DNA from: Ralstonia wenshanensis
GTDB lineage: Bacteria; Pseudomonadota; Gammaproteobacteria; Burkholderiales; Burkholderiaceae
Assembly (NCBI RefSeq): GCF_021173085.1
Contig: NZ_CP076412.1
Coordinates: 62,001 to 126,000, forward strand
Length of the DNA stretch: 64,000 nt
Direction of reading: 5' to 3'
Shown: positions 7,917 through 16,481 of the stretch, in pieces
Position numbering within the stretch: position 1 is the first letter of the stretch
How the letters are laid out: each line of letters opens with the position of its first letter
Notes under the pieces: generated by a model
What the model saw: the letters and a program-made list of their open reading frames with translations, nothing else
What the model was told of the DNA's origin: nothing
Database searches by the model: none
Program-made: the position numbers and the translations under genes

Positions 7917-8570
7917 ATGAAGAACGATATCCAGCTCAAGCACGATGTCGAAGAGGAGCTGCTATGGGATCCGGCGGTGGACGCCAGCCGCTTTGCGGTG
8001 CAGGCCAAGGACGGCGTCGTCACGCTCTCCGGCGGCGTCGACAGGTTTACCGACAAGCATGCCGCGGAGGAGGCGATCCGCCGCGTTGCCGGCGTAACCG
8101 CGCTTGTCATCCATGTGGATGTACGGATGCCGCCAGAGATGGAACGCCCGGATGACGAGATTGCGCAGGCGATCAGCAGTGCATTGCATTGGAATGCTTC
8201 GGTGCCGCCGAATGTTGTCCAGATCACTGTTGAAAGCGGGGCCGTGACGCTGCGCGGTGAAGTCGACCAGGACTTCCAGCGCCGCGCGGCGCTGGACACG
8301 GTGCGCAGAGTCCACGGCGTGAAGTCCGTGGCCAATGCGCTGACATTGCGCCCCGCCTCCGGCCCGGCAGATCTGAGTGATCGCATTGCGAAGGCGCTGC
8401 AACGCCTGGCTGTGGTCGACGCCTCGCGCCTCAGTGTTTCCGTGGCGGACGGGACGGTGACTTTGTATGGGCCGCTGCGCAACCTCAACGAGTGCCGAGC
8501 GGCCCGTGAAGCTGCATGGGACGCGCCCGGCGTGCGTGCCGTTGTCGATCAGATGTGGGTTGTTTCCTAG
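7917..8570 (+). CDS. BON-domain protein (three BON modules)
   Basis: 217 residues with three BON modules (about 5-70, 80-145, 150-217), each with the pattern VxVxxGxVTLxGxV. BON domains are thought to bind phospholipid or ligands and occur in osmotic-stress proteins such as OsmY, but this one lacks a signal peptide and is presumably cytoplasmic. It is a clear paralogue of the protein at 9586 (both open with D-I/L-x-x-K-x-D-V-x-x-E-L-L-W). Start chosen at MKNDIQ; the frame extends 10 codons further upstream. It sits inside a usp/flavodoxin/DksA-like gene run. Confidence 0.88.
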   Translation: MKNDIQLKHDVEEELLWDPAVDASRFAVQAKDGVVTLSGGVDRFTDKHAAEEAIRRVAGVTALVIHVDVRMPPEMERPDDEIAQAISSALHWNASVPPNVVQITVESGAVTLRGEVDQDFQRRAALDTVRRVHGVKSVANALTLRPASGPADLSDRIAKALQRLAVVDASRLSVSVADGTVTLYGPLRNLNECRAAREAAWDAPGVRAVVDQMWVVS

Positions 8571-8615
8571 ACGCAAGTGCCCGTTCCACTGCTTTCGAAA
8601 ACCCTGGAGTCCGAG

Positions 8616-9146
8616 ATGGAAAAGAAGCTGATCGTGTACTACTCGCGTACCGGTACGGCACGTCAGGTTGCCGAGCAGATGGCTGCGCAGAGCGGATGGC
8701 AGCTTGCCGAGGTAACCGACGAGCATCCGCGCGCCGGCTTCCTGGGCGATGCGCGCTGCGTCATCGAAACGGTATTCCATGCGCGCGCCAAGTATCGCTA
8801 TGAAGGTCCGCCGCTTGGTGAAGTCGAGCACGTTGTCGTCATCGCGCCCATCTGGATGGGCCATCTGGCTTCGCCCATGCGGGACTTCCTGGCTGACCAA
8901 TTGCCGGCGTCCACGCACTTGTCTGTGATTTGTGTCATGGCGGCGCGCGGGGCATTCCGCGCTGTGGAAGAAATCATGCGGATCACGGCCACCATTCCGG
9001 CGCCGGTGCTGGCGTTGTTCCAGCGCGACGTGCTCAGCGGGTTGTCGCAGGAGGAGATCGCGGGCTTTATCGATCAGGTGAAGACCGCTGGCCGGTGGGA
9101 GCAATCGAGGCAGCGCCCAGCCTGGCTGTCGCCAACCGAAGCCTGA
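8616..9146 (+). CDS. Flavodoxin-family protein
   Basis: 176 residues with a flavodoxin-like fold. The FMN phosphate-binding loop is YYSRTGTARQVAEQMA at residues 8-23 and the isoalloxazine loop is near APIWMGHLASPMRDFL (about 80-95). It resembles the stand-alone flavodoxin/NADPH:quinone reductase-like proteins that shuttle electrons or reduce quinones under oxidative or low-oxygen stress. No partner reductase is encoded next to it. GGAG precedes the ATG at 8616. It is co-directional with its neighbours, 45 bp after the BON gene. Confidence 0.85.
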   Translation: MEKKLIVYYSRTGTARQVAEQMAAQSGWQLAEVTDEHPRAGFLGDARCVIETVFHARAKYRYEGPPLGEVEHVVVIAPIWMGHLASPMRDFLADQLPASTHLSVICVMAARGAFRAVEEIMRITATIPAPVLALFQRDVLSGLSQEEIAGFIDQVKTAGRWEQSRQRPAWLSPTEA

Positions 9147-9192
9147 AACCGGACACACAGCGCGACGCTGAATCAACCGAAGGAGACTGGGC

Positions 9193-9555
9193 ATGACCCG
9201 CTTTACCGAGGCGCAATGGAAACGGCTGACGAGCTTGCTCGACGAACAGGAAGCCCGCGTGCAACGTCAACTAGCGGCGCTGGGCGAATCCGTTGTGCCG
9301 ATCCAGCGTGAAGCGCCGTTCGAAAACGCGGATCTTGCCGATGAAGAGGCGGGGGACCAAACGAACGACGTCATGCTCGCCCGTTACCGAACGGAACTGG
9401 AGCAACTGAATGCTGCACGCGAGCGCATGCAGCAGCACAGCTACGGCATCTGCGTCGATTGTGGCGAAACGATTCCGTTTTTACGCCTGCAAGCCCAGCC
9501 GACAGCCATGCGCTGTCTGTCTTGCCAAACGGCGCGTGAACGCCACTGGGCATAG
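9193..9555 (+). CDS. DksA/TraR-family C4 zinc-finger protein
   Basis: 120 residues: an N-terminal helical hairpin (1-75), then a C4 zinc finger CVDCG...CLSCQ at about 90-114. DksA-family proteins enter the RNA polymerase secondary channel and, with ppGpp, reset transcription during starvation. This short form is nearer to the TraR/YbiI-type family than to the 150-residue housekeeping DksA. The coiled-coil tip shows no obvious DxxDxA motif; a DLADEE sequence lies nearby. AAGGAG precedes the ATG. It is placed between the flavodoxin and BON genes. Confidence 0.88.
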   Translation: MTRFTEAQWKRLTSLLDEQEARVQRQLAALGESVVPIQREAPFENADLADEEAGDQTNDVMLARYRTELEQLNAARERMQQHSYGICVDCGETIPFLRLQAQPTAMRCLSCQTARERHWA

Positions 9556-9585
9556 CCAGGCGACTCTATCTAGCAGGAGCGAGAT

Positions 9586-10233
9586 ATGAAAAGCGATCTG
9601 GGCATCAAGCAGGACGTCAACGACGAACTGCTTTGGGAACCTGCGGTGGATGCCGCAGGGATTGGTGTGGAAGTGGAGAACGGCGTGGTGACACTGACCG
9701 GCCACGTGCGCAGCTACATGGAGAAGCTTGCAGCCGAGCATGCAGCCGAGCGCGTGGGTGGCGTGCGTGGTGTCGTGCAGAAAATCGAAGTTCGCCTGCC
9801 GGGTGCACACACCGATGCGGACGTTGCTCAAGCGGCCCGTGACGCGCTTGAATGGCAGGTCAGCCTGCCGTCCAATCGCATCGAAGTATTGGTCGAGAAC
9901 GGCTGGGTAACGCTCTCAGGTGAGGTCGACTGGCCATACCAGAGCGAACAGGCGGCGCATGCGGTGGGATCGTTGCGCGGTGTAGCGGGTCTGATCAATC
10001 GGTTGCGGATCAAAGCGCGCGTGGTGCCGGCCAATGTGGCCGAGCAGATCGGTGCGGCGCTCAAGCGGCATGCCGCACGCGAGGCCGATCACATTCGCGT
10101 CTCCGTTCAGGGCGGGACGGTGACCCTCAGCGGCCACATCGGTTCCGCGGCGGAGCGGCGCGCTGCCAAGGGCGCGGCATGGTCCGCACCGGGCGTGACG
10201 GAAGTCATCGATCATCTCCAGATCGCGCCGTAG
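9586..10233 (+). CDS. BON-domain protein (three BON modules)
   Basis: 215 residues, three BON modules with cores VEVENGVVTLTGHV, VLVENGWVTLSGEV and VSVQGGTVTLSGHI. It is a paralogue of the protein encoded at 7917, roughly half identical by eye, with no signal peptide. GGAG sits ahead of the ATG at 9586. It is the last gene of the 6.5-10.2 kb run, which ends at a strong bidirectional terminator. Confidence 0.9.
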   Translation: MKSDLGIKQDVNDELLWEPAVDAAGIGVEVENGVVTLTGHVRSYMEKLAAEHAAERVGGVRGVVQKIEVRLPGAHTDADVAQAARDALEWQVSLPSNRIEVLVENGWVTLSGEVDWPYQSEQAAHAVGSLRGVAGLINRLRIKARVVPANVAEQIGAALKRHAAREADHIRVSVQGGTVTLSGHIGSAAERRAAKGAAWSAPGVTEVIDHLQIAP

Positions 10234-10251
10234 GGGCGGGAGTCATGCAAG

Positions 10252-10293
10252 AAAAAAACGCTGCCCGGCAGCAAATCCGGAGCAGCGTTTTTT
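10252..10293. terminator. Bidirectional intrinsic terminator
   Basis: Stem AAAAAAACGCTGC (10252-10264) / GCAGCGTTTTTT (10282-10293) with a 17-base loop. It has A and T runs on both sides, so it terminates both the BON gene (plus) and the fnr gene (minus) that converge here. Confidence 0.88.
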
Positions 10294-10330
10294 AGTGGAT
10301 TAGTGGATTAGCGGAGAACAGGCAGACCGA

Positions 10331-11131
10331 TCAAAGCTCAGTCAGTGCTGCCTTGTCGGTCAGCTCGATGTTCTTGCCGCTCACGACGATCCAACCCTCG
10401 CGTTGAAACCTCGACAGCGCACGGCTGACCGTCTCAAGCTGCATGCCGAGGTAGCTGCCGATTTCTTCACGGGTCATGCGCAGCGTGAAGCTCGAAGGGG
10501 AATATCCGCGGTCCTGCATGCGCGTGGAAAGGTTCAGCAGGAAGGTGGCCACACGCGCTTCTGCACTCAGCCCGGCGAGCAGCAGCATGAGCCCCGACTC
10601 GCGCACGATCTCTTCGGCCATCAATTGGTGAAGACGATGTTGCAGGGGGCGGATGTCCTGGCACAAGTCCTCAATGCAATGGAAAGGCATGGAGCAGACC
10701 GTGCTGTCTTCCAGGGCAATCGCATCGCAGGTGTGTCGATCGGCGGCAATGCCATCGAGCCCAAGCGTTTCGCCCGACAGTTGGAATCCGGTGACGTGAT
10801 TTGCGCCGTTGGGGTGCGATACCACGGTTTTGAACGATCCCGACCGGATGGCATACAGGGCGTGGAAGTTGTCGCCCGCACGGAACAGTGCTTCGCCCTT
10901 GGCGATCTTGCGCCAGGTGTGCACCATCTGGTCCAGCTGTTCGCGTTGCGCGGTTGGTACAGCGCTTGCGATGCAGGCCCAGTGCATCATGCAATTCGCG
11001 CACTGGCTGCTGGGAATCAGTGGCGTAGTCTGCCGGGCCTGCGTTGCGTCGCGCACGAGCCTGAGTTGGGGAAGCGCAGCAGGATGGCGGGTTTCAATGG
11101 GGGCAGGGGACTCTATGGTGCGCGGAATCAT
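10331..11131 (-). CDS. fnr: Oxygen-sensing FNR-type transcription regulator
   Basis: 266 residues of the Crp/Fnr family. It has the FNR cysteine cluster C44-x2-C47-x5-C53 (CANCMMHWAC) plus the central Cys in EDSTVCSMPF, matching the four ligands of the E. coli FNR [4Fe-4S] oxygen sensor. The recognition helix TREEIGSYLGMQLETVSRALSRF keeps the E-x-x-S-R contacts of FNR, predicting TTGAT-N4-ATCAA as target, the very site repeated through this window. The start ATG at 11131 follows GGAG. The N-terminus before the cysteines is about 20 residues longer than in E. coli. A 12-bp palindrome separates it from the divergent sensor kinase gene. Confidence 0.95.
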   Translation of the reverse strand: MIPRTIESPAPIETRHPAALPQLRLVRDATQARQTTPLIPSSQCANCMMHWACIASAVPTAQREQLDQMVHTWRKIAKGEALFRAGDNFHALYAIRSGSFKTVVSHPNGANHVTGFQLSGETLGLDGIAADRHTCDAIALEDSTVCSMPFHCIEDLCQDIRPLQHRLHQLMAEEIVRESGLMLLLAGLSAEARVATFLLNLSTRMQDRGYSPSSFTLRMTREEIGSYLGMQLETVSRALSRFQREGWIVVSGKNIELTDKAALTEL

Positions 11132-11300
11132 GGGGCGGCTCCGGAAGGCGTCTGTGGTCTTTGAACCACACATCCTCGGTGAGGCGGTGGGTATCCGGTC
11201 ACTGCGTTCCATCAAGGTCCGGTGTCCGTATGCTCAGTATCGGAGGCGCCGCGTTTGCGCGAAATCAGGCAGCGCTGAGTTGGCCGTCGGGATGCGCCAT

Positions 11301-11328
11301 GCCGGTGTCAGGATTCCCTGACACCGGC
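11301..11328. promoter_or_regulatory. Perfect palindrome GCCGGTGTCAGG-N4-CCTGACACCGGC
   Basis: 12-bp perfect arms at 11301-11312 and 11317-11328 with centre ATTC. It lies 57-84 bp before the sensor kinase gene and about 170 bp before the divergent fnr. The core TGTCAGG-N4-CCTGACA recurs at 43553 (before the second kinase gene) and 52773. Candidate operator for the NarL/FixJ-type regulators; a hairpin role cannot be excluded, but no T-tract follows. Confidence 0.6.
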
Positions 11329-11384
11329 GGCAGGGTTTTCCGGGGGGCGCCTCCTTCACACGGCTAGTATCTCCAGCCTTTGGA

Positions 11385-12773
11385 ATGGGCTATGTTGATT
11401 GCATCCCGACCTTTTGGTGGTGTTCGGTGCCGGAGCAAGACACTCAATCCTCGAAGGCAACGCACAGGCGGCTGCTGCAGTTGCAATCCACCTCAGCCGA
11501 ACTGGTGGTGGGTGTGCTGGCCGTTTTGCTACTGGCCGCGGCGGTTGCGCGACTGGCGTTTGCCCTCCAGGCCGGAGATGCCGCCTTCGTTTTACTAGCC
11601 TCGGCAAGTATCGCGACGGTTGTCGCACTGGTGTTCTATTGGCTGCGGCTCCGGAAGCTTCGAGCCGCCGTCGCCCGGGATCTGTCGTACCTGGAAAAGA
11701 GCGAAGCCCGGCTGGCCGGCATCATCCGCTCGTCCATGGAAGCGATTATTTCCGTGGACGACGCCCAGCGCATCGTGTTGTTCAATCCAATGGCCGAGAC
11801 ACTGTTCGGGTGTTCAGCCCGCCAGGCCATCGGTCGCCCCCTGTCGGACTTTATTCCCGAGCGGTTTCGCGGTGCACACGAGGCCCACGTGCGGCGCTTC
11901 GGGGTGACGGGCGTATCGGAGCGTCAGATGGGTAAGCAGCGGCCGCTGTTTGCCCTGCATACCGACGGGCGGGAATTCCCGATCGAGGCGTCGATTTCAC
12001 AGATCGAGGTGAACGGCGGCAAGCTGTTCACGGTGATGCTGCGCGACACCACGGAGCGCGTCCGCGCGGAAGCGGCACTGCGGCGCTCCCAGGAAGAACT
12101 GCAGCATTTGTCGGACAGCATCCTGGCAACGCGCGAGGAGGAGCGGCACCGCATCGCCCGCGAGCTGCACGACGATCTGGGGCAACGCCTGAGCGCGCTC
12201 AAAATGGACATTTCGCTGCTGGCGGCGGATCTGCAGGCCGCACGGAGCGACAAGGCGCTGATCGAGCAGACCCAGGCGATGCAACATGTGATTGACGAGA
12301 CGATTGTTGCCGTGCGGCAGATTTCCGCGGATCTTCGCCCGCCGTTGCTTGACGAGCTGGGGCTTGTGCCCTCCATCGAATGGATGGCCAAGAATTTTCG
12401 CCAACGCTTTGGCCTGGTCGTGACTGTCCATGCTCAAGAGCTGGCAATGAACGAGCGCGCCGCCATCTCGGTCTTTCGGATCGTGCAGGAGGCGCTCAAC
12501 AATGTCGTGCGCCATGCCGATGCCACGCGCGTTGAGATCGCGTTCTCCCAACAAGAAGACGTGCTGGAGTTGTCCATTCAAGACAACGGGCATGGCTGGA
12601 GCGGGGCACCTCCGGCGGTGGGTGAGCGCAAGCCGCTGGGGTTGCTTGGCATTCGTGAGCGGGCCCGCTTGCTGGGCGGCCAGGCGACGATCACACACGC
12701 GCCCGGCGGTGGCTTTCGCTTGAGCGTAAGCTTTCCCACCGTTCACAAAGCCACCGAGGAGGCACGGACATGA
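11385..12773 (+). CDS. PAS-domain sensor histidine kinase (HisKA_3, NarL/FixJ type)
   Basis: 462 residues: two membrane spans (about 40-62 and 68-88) with almost no periplasmic loop, a PAS domain (about 108-225), a HisKA_3 dimerisation domain with phospho-acceptor His262 (RIARELHDDLGQRLSALK), and a HATPase_c domain (G1 region DNGHGWSG, G2 GLLGIRERARLLGG). The PAS has no obvious heme or flavin signature, so the signal is unknown. The start is uncertain: an in-frame GTG at 11430 would drop 15 residues. Its stop overlaps the ATG of the regulator gene by 4 bp. A 12-bp palindrome 57 bp upstream suggests autoregulation. Confidence 0.9.
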   Translation: MGYVDCIPTFWWCSVPEQDTQSSKATHRRLLQLQSTSAELVVGVLAVLLLAAAVARLAFALQAGDAAFVLLASASIATVVALVFYWLRLRKLRAAVARDLSYLEKSEARLAGIIRSSMEAIISVDDAQRIVLFNPMAETLFGCSARQAIGRPLSDFIPERFRGAHEAHVRRFGVTGVSERQMGKQRPLFALHTDGREFPIEASISQIEVNGGKLFTVMLRDTTERVRAEAALRRSQEELQHLSDSILATREEERHRIARELHDDLGQRLSALKMDISLLAADLQAARSDKALIEQTQAMQHVIDETIVAVRQISADLRPPLLDELGLVPSIEWMAKNFRQRFGLVVTVHAQELAMNERAAISVFRIVQEALNNVVRHADATRVEIAFSQQEDVLELSIQDNGHGWSGAPPAVGERKPLGLLGIRERARLLGGQATITHAPGGGFRLSVSFPTVHKATEEART

Positions 12774-13417
12774 TTCGCGTGATGATCGCCGACGATCATG
12801 CCGTGATGCGCGATGGTGTGCGTCATATCCTGGAGCGCGCAGGGGATTTTGAAGTCGCATGCGAAGCTTCCGACGGTACGCAGGTCCTGCAACTGGTGCG
12901 TGACCATCAACCGCAGGTAATCGTGCTGGATCTTTCGATGCCGGGGCGCAGCGGGCTGGAGCTGCTCCGCCAGTTGCACGACGACCACCCCAGGGTGCGG
13001 GTGCTGGTGCTGACCATGCACGAAGAAGAGCAGTACGTGGCGCGTGCCTTTCGTGCGGGGGCGGCCGGCTACCTGACGAAGGAGAGCGCCGCGACCGAGC
13101 TGGTCACCGCGCTGCAGAAGGTGGCGACCGGCGGCACGTATGTCAGTCCGCCCATGGCGGAGAAACTCGCGCACAGCCTGGGCGAGCCCAGTGAGGAGGC
13201 GGCCCACACGCGCCTGTCAGACCGCGAGATGGAGGTCTATCGCCGGCTGGTGCAGGGTGAGCCCTTGACCGAAATCGCCACCAGCCTGTGCGTGAGTGCC
13301 AAGACAATCAGCACCTACAAGATGCGGTTGATGGACAAGCTGCAGCTCTCCAGCGAAGCCGCTCTTGTGCGCTACGCGATACGTCATCGCTTGTTCTCCG
13401 ACGACGATACGCTCTAG
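12770..13417 (+). CDS. NarL/FixJ-family response regulator
   Basis: 215 residues. Receiver domain 1-120 with acidic pocket Asp8/Asp9, phospho-acceptor Asp54 (VLDLSMPGRSG), the switch Thr in LTMH and Lys in YLTKES. LuxR-type helix-turn-helix 148-207 with recognition helix VSAKTISTYKMRLMDKL. It is coupled to the upstream kinase by a 4-bp ATGA overlap. The regulator at 41066 has an almost identical receiver core and a very similar recognition helix, so the two may share operators (inference). Confidence 0.94.
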   Translation: MIRVMIADDHAVMRDGVRHILERAGDFEVACEASDGTQVLQLVRDHQPQVIVLDLSMPGRSGLELLRQLHDDHPRVRVLVLTMHEEEQYVARAFRAGAAGYLTKESAATELVTALQKVATGGTYVSPPMAEKLAHSLGEPSEEAAHTRLSDREMEVYRRLVQGEPLTEIATSLCVSAKTISTYKMRLMDKLQLSSEAALVRYAIRHRLFSDDDTL

Positions 13418-13445
13418 CGCATTCCCCGCAGGACCCAACCCGGTC

Positions 13446-13459
13446 TTGCGACACGTCAA
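13446..13459 (+). promoter_or_regulatory. Weak FNR-like site TTGCGACACGTCAA
   Basis: Three mismatches to TTGAT-N4-ATCAA, about 110 bp before the ABC permease gene. Listed only because the arrangement recurs in the island. Confidence 0.2.
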
Positions 13460-13561
13460 AGGCCGTCGCGCCCGAATCGCTATTGTTGATGCACATGCAT
13501 CGGCCGGTCGAGATCACCCCGGGGCGCGCCCCTGTCTGCCGTGCATGGCCAAGGGGGCCAT

Positions 13562-14698
13562 GTGCAAGCCATTCTCAAACTCGCCTACAAGCTGTTGGTC
13601 AATGACAAGGCCAAGCTGAGCGGCTTGCTGGTCGGCATCACGTTTGCGGTGTTTCTGATGATCGAGATGACGTCGCTGTTTGCGGGCGTGCTCAATCGGT
13701 CTTCGTCTGCCGTGTACAACATCGGCGCACGGATGTGGGTCATGGATCCGGCTGTCAATACCGTGGCCAATTCGATCGGCATGCCGGATTACGTTCTTGA
13801 TGCGGTACGCAGCATTCACGGCGTGAAGTTTGCCGTTCCACTGTATTCAGGCGGCGCACTTGTGCGCCTGAAAAGCGGAACCTATCAGCCGGTCACTGTC
13901 GTCGGCATTGACGACACCAGCCTGTTCGGCCGCCCTCGCATGCTGAGTGGCCGTATCCAGGATCTGTACGGCGACAACGCCTTCATCGTCATCCAGGACG
14001 CCGAGTTCGGGAAACTGGAAAACCCGCATATCGGCACGGAGTTCGAAGTCAATGACCATCGAGGCGTGATCGTCGGCATTGGCGAGGTGGCGACCAGCGG
14101 ATTGTTTGGCGTGCCCACCCTGTACACAACGTACCGCCGGGCTGTGCAATATCTGCCCGGTACGCGCTACACGATGTCGTACATCCTGATCGAGCCCAAG
14201 TCCGAAGCCGACGTTGCAGCGATCGAACGCGCGGTAGACCGGCTCGGTTATCGCGCGCTGACCAAGGAAGAGTTCATCGGCCGCATCTCGCACTTCTATA
14301 CCTACCAGACCGGGCTTGGCACCAACATCCTGCTGATGACGGTGATCAGCTTCGTGGTGGGCTTGTCGATATCGGGACAGACGTTCTACACCTTCATCCT
14401 GGAAAACCTGGAGCGCTTTGGCGCACTCAAGGCCATCGGGGCAAAGGGGCGCGAGCTGGTCACGATGATCGTTTTCCAGGCGACGTTCGTGGCGCTGGTT
14501 GGCTACGGGCTGGGCATCGGCCTATGCGCCGCATCCATCGCACTGGTGCGCCTTCGCATTCCAGACTATGCAGCCATGATCACGTTCACCAACCTGATGC
14601 TTGCGCTGGCCATGGTGGTTGTGATTGCCGGCATCTCGGGGTACATCGGGGTACGCAAGGTACTGCGCATCGAACCCTTCGACATCTTCCGGGGTTGA
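13562..14698 (+). CDS. ABC exporter permease (FtsX/DevC-like)
   Basis: About 378 residues with the MacB/FtsX topology: one N-terminal span (about 18-38), a large periplasmic domain (about 45-255), and three C-terminal spans. It should form the membrane part of a tripartite exporter with the ATPase, adaptor and outer-membrane factor that follow. The GTG at 13562, five bases after AAGGGGG, was chosen as start; a GTG seven codons earlier (13541) is also in frame. It follows the kinase/regulator pair by 144 bp, so that pair may control it. The stop shares one base with the ATPase start. Confidence 0.85.
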   Translation: MQAILKLAYKLLVNDKAKLSGLLVGITFAVFLMIEMTSLFAGVLNRSSSAVYNIGARMWVMDPAVNTVANSIGMPDYVLDAVRSIHGVKFAVPLYSGGALVRLKSGTYQPVTVVGIDDTSLFGRPRMLSGRIQDLYGDNAFIVIQDAEFGKLENPHIGTEFEVNDHRGVIVGIGEVATSGLFGVPTLYTTYRRAVQYLPGTRYTMSYILIEPKSEADVAAIERAVDRLGYRALTKEEFIGRISHFYTYQTGLGTNILLMTVISFVVGLSISGQTFYTFILENLERFGALKAIGAKGRELVTMIVFQATFVALVGYGLGIGLCAASIALVRLRIPDYAAMITFTNLMLALAMVVVIAGISGYIGVRKVLRIEPFDIFRG

Positions 14699-15399
14699 TG
14701 GTGGCCAACGTTGCCATTGCCGCGCAGGGGCTCGATAAATGGTTTGGCGAGGGCGAGGCGCGTACCTGCGCGCTCAAGCAGGTCAGTTTCGACGCCCAGT
14801 TCAACGAGATGCTGTTCATCGTCGGGCCTTCGGGCAGCGGCAAGACCACGCTGTTGAGCGTGATCTCCGGCATCCTGCGCCCGGATGGCGGCCGGGCCGT
14901 GGTGGACGGAGTCGATATCTGGAGCCTGGGTGCCGACGCGCTGGCCGATTTTCGCCTGGGCAGGATCGGCTTCGTGTTTCAGGACTACCACCTGTTCCCG
15001 CGGCTCACTACGGTCGAGAACGTCGCCATCCCGCTGATCCTGCGGCATGTCGCCTGGGACACTGCGCTCGAGCAGGCCATGCACTACCTCGATGTGGTCG
15101 GGCTGAAGAACCGTGCGCAGTTGCCGCCGGTCAAGCTCAGTGGCGGTGAACAGCAGCGCGTGGCCATTGCACGCGCCATCGTCACGCAGCCCGACATCCT
15201 CATCCTGGATGAACCCACCGCATCGCTCGATGGCGATACCGGACGCTCCATCATGCAGTTCGTAAAGACGGAAATCCTGAACGCGCACCGCTGCATCGTG
15301 ATCGTGACGCACGACGCGCGCATCCTCGACATGGCCAGCCGCATCCTCGACATGGAGGACGGCAAGCTGAGCCGCATTGAACATGGAGAGGCGCGATGA
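14698..15399 (+). CDS. ABC exporter ATPase (DevA/LolD-like)
   Basis: 233 residues with Walker A GPSGSGKTTLL near 42, Q-loop FVFQDYHLFPRL, signature KLSGGEQQRVAIARA, Walker B ILILDEPTASLDG and the switch His in VTHDARIL. This is the LolD/MacB/DevA class of ATPases, which drive transporters through the permease stalk. Its start overlaps the permease stop by one base and its end overlaps the adaptor start by 4 bp, so it is part of a tight four-gene operon. Confidence 0.93.
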   Translation: MVANVAIAAQGLDKWFGEGEARTCALKQVSFDAQFNEMLFIVGPSGSGKTTLLSVISGILRPDGGRAVVDGVDIWSLGADALADFRLGRIGFVFQDYHLFPRLTTVENVAIPLILRHVAWDTALEQAMHYLDVVGLKNRAQLPPVKLSGGEQQRVAIARAIVTQPDILILDEPTASLDGDTGRSIMQFVKTEILNAHRCIVIVTHDARILDMASRILDMEDGKLSRIEHGEAR

Positions 15400-16481
15400 A
15401 GATCCGCTGGTTGTTTGTGCTCTCTGTGATCGGCGCGCTGGCGGGGATTGGCGCGGCCATCTACTACGCACGGCAGAGGCCGCCGCTGCCGCCCGTCTTC
15501 CAACCAGCGGCCAATCCATACGCGACGGGCATCTACGCCAACGGCATCGTCGAAAGCGATCAGCCCAGCGGCGCCAACCTGAACCTGTATGCCGAGGTGT
15601 CGGGCACCGTTGCGCGAATTGCCGTGCAGGAAGGGCAGACGGTCAAGCGCGGCGATGTGCTGCTCCAGATCGAGGATTCCGTGCAGCGCGCCCTGACTGC
15701 GCAGCAGCAGTCGCAAGCGGATGCCGTCGACGCCCAGTTGAACGCGCTGCTGGCCCAGCCGCGCAAGGAAACACTGGAGGTCACCCGCGCACAGGTGAGC
15801 GCAGCAGATGCCGGCCTGCGCACCGTACAGGATCAGTTGGACAAGCTTGAAGCGGCCGCCCGCCTCAATCCCAAGGCAGTCAGTCGCGATGCCATGGACA
15901 ACGCCGCCAACGCGGTACGGGTGGCACACAGCAATCTTGCAGTTGCCCAGCGGCAGTACGAACTCACGCGCGCCGGCGCCTGGAGCTACGACATCCGCAC
16001 GCTGCAAAAACAGCGCGATGCCTTGCAGAAGGGCGCGGCGGCAGCGGCAGCATTGCTCGAAAAATATGCCGTGCGGGCACCGGTGGATGGGGTTGTCATG
16101 TCCGTGAACACGGCAATGGGCAGCTATGTCTCGCCGCAGGGTACCTATGACGCCTACACACGGGCCAACGTGCCACTCGTCACGATGAGCACCGGCCAGA
16201 ACAAGCTGGCTGTCCGTGTGTATGTGGACGAGATCCTGGTGCACCGTCTTCCGCCCGGTGCGGTACAGGCACGCATGTTTGTGCGCGGCACCGATGTCAG
16301 CGTGCCGCTGGAATTCGTGCGCGTGCAGCCGTACGTATCGCCCAAGGTGCAGTTGTCTGACCAGCGCTCCGAACGCGTGGATGTGCGCGTGCTGCCATTG
16401 CTTTTCCGTTTCAAGCAGCCTGACAAGCTGGCTGTCTATCCAGGCCAACTGGTCGACGTTTACCTACAGGGGGCGTCGTGA
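15396..16481 (+). CDS. HlyD/DevB-type periplasmic adaptor of the ABC exporter
   Basis: 361 residues: an N-terminal membrane anchor (about 5-25), a biotinyl-lipoyl-like half (YAEVSGTVARIAVQEGQTVKRGDVLLQIED, about 63-95 including its partner near 225-245), a long alpha-helical hairpin (about 100-200), then a beta-barrel. It bridges the inner-membrane ABC transporter to the outer-membrane factor. It overlaps the ATPase gene by 4 bp upstream and the outer-membrane factor gene by 4 bp downstream. The substrate is unknown. Confidence 0.9.
   Translation: MKIRWLFVLSVIGALAGIGAAIYYARQRPPLPPVFQPAANPYATGIYANGIVESDQPSGANLNLYAEVSGTVARIAVQEGQTVKRGDVLLQIEDSVQRALTAQQQSQADAVDAQLNALLAQPRKETLEVTRAQVSAADAGLRTVQDQLDKLEAAARLNPKAVSRDAMDNAANAVRVAHSNLAVAQRQYELTRAGAWSYDIRTLQKQRDALQKGAAAAAALLEKYAVRAPVDGVVMSVNTAMGSYVSPQGTYDAYTRANVPLVTMSTGQNKLAVRVYVDEILVHRLPPGAVQARMFVRGTDVSVPLEFVRVQPYVSPKVQLSDQRSERVDVRVLPLLFRFKQPDKLAVYPGQLVDVYLQGAS

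Noticed and set aside
15084-16448. 454-codon minus-strand open frame opposite the exporter operon
   Set aside because: Antisense shadow; the plus strand carries ATPase and adaptor motifs throughout.
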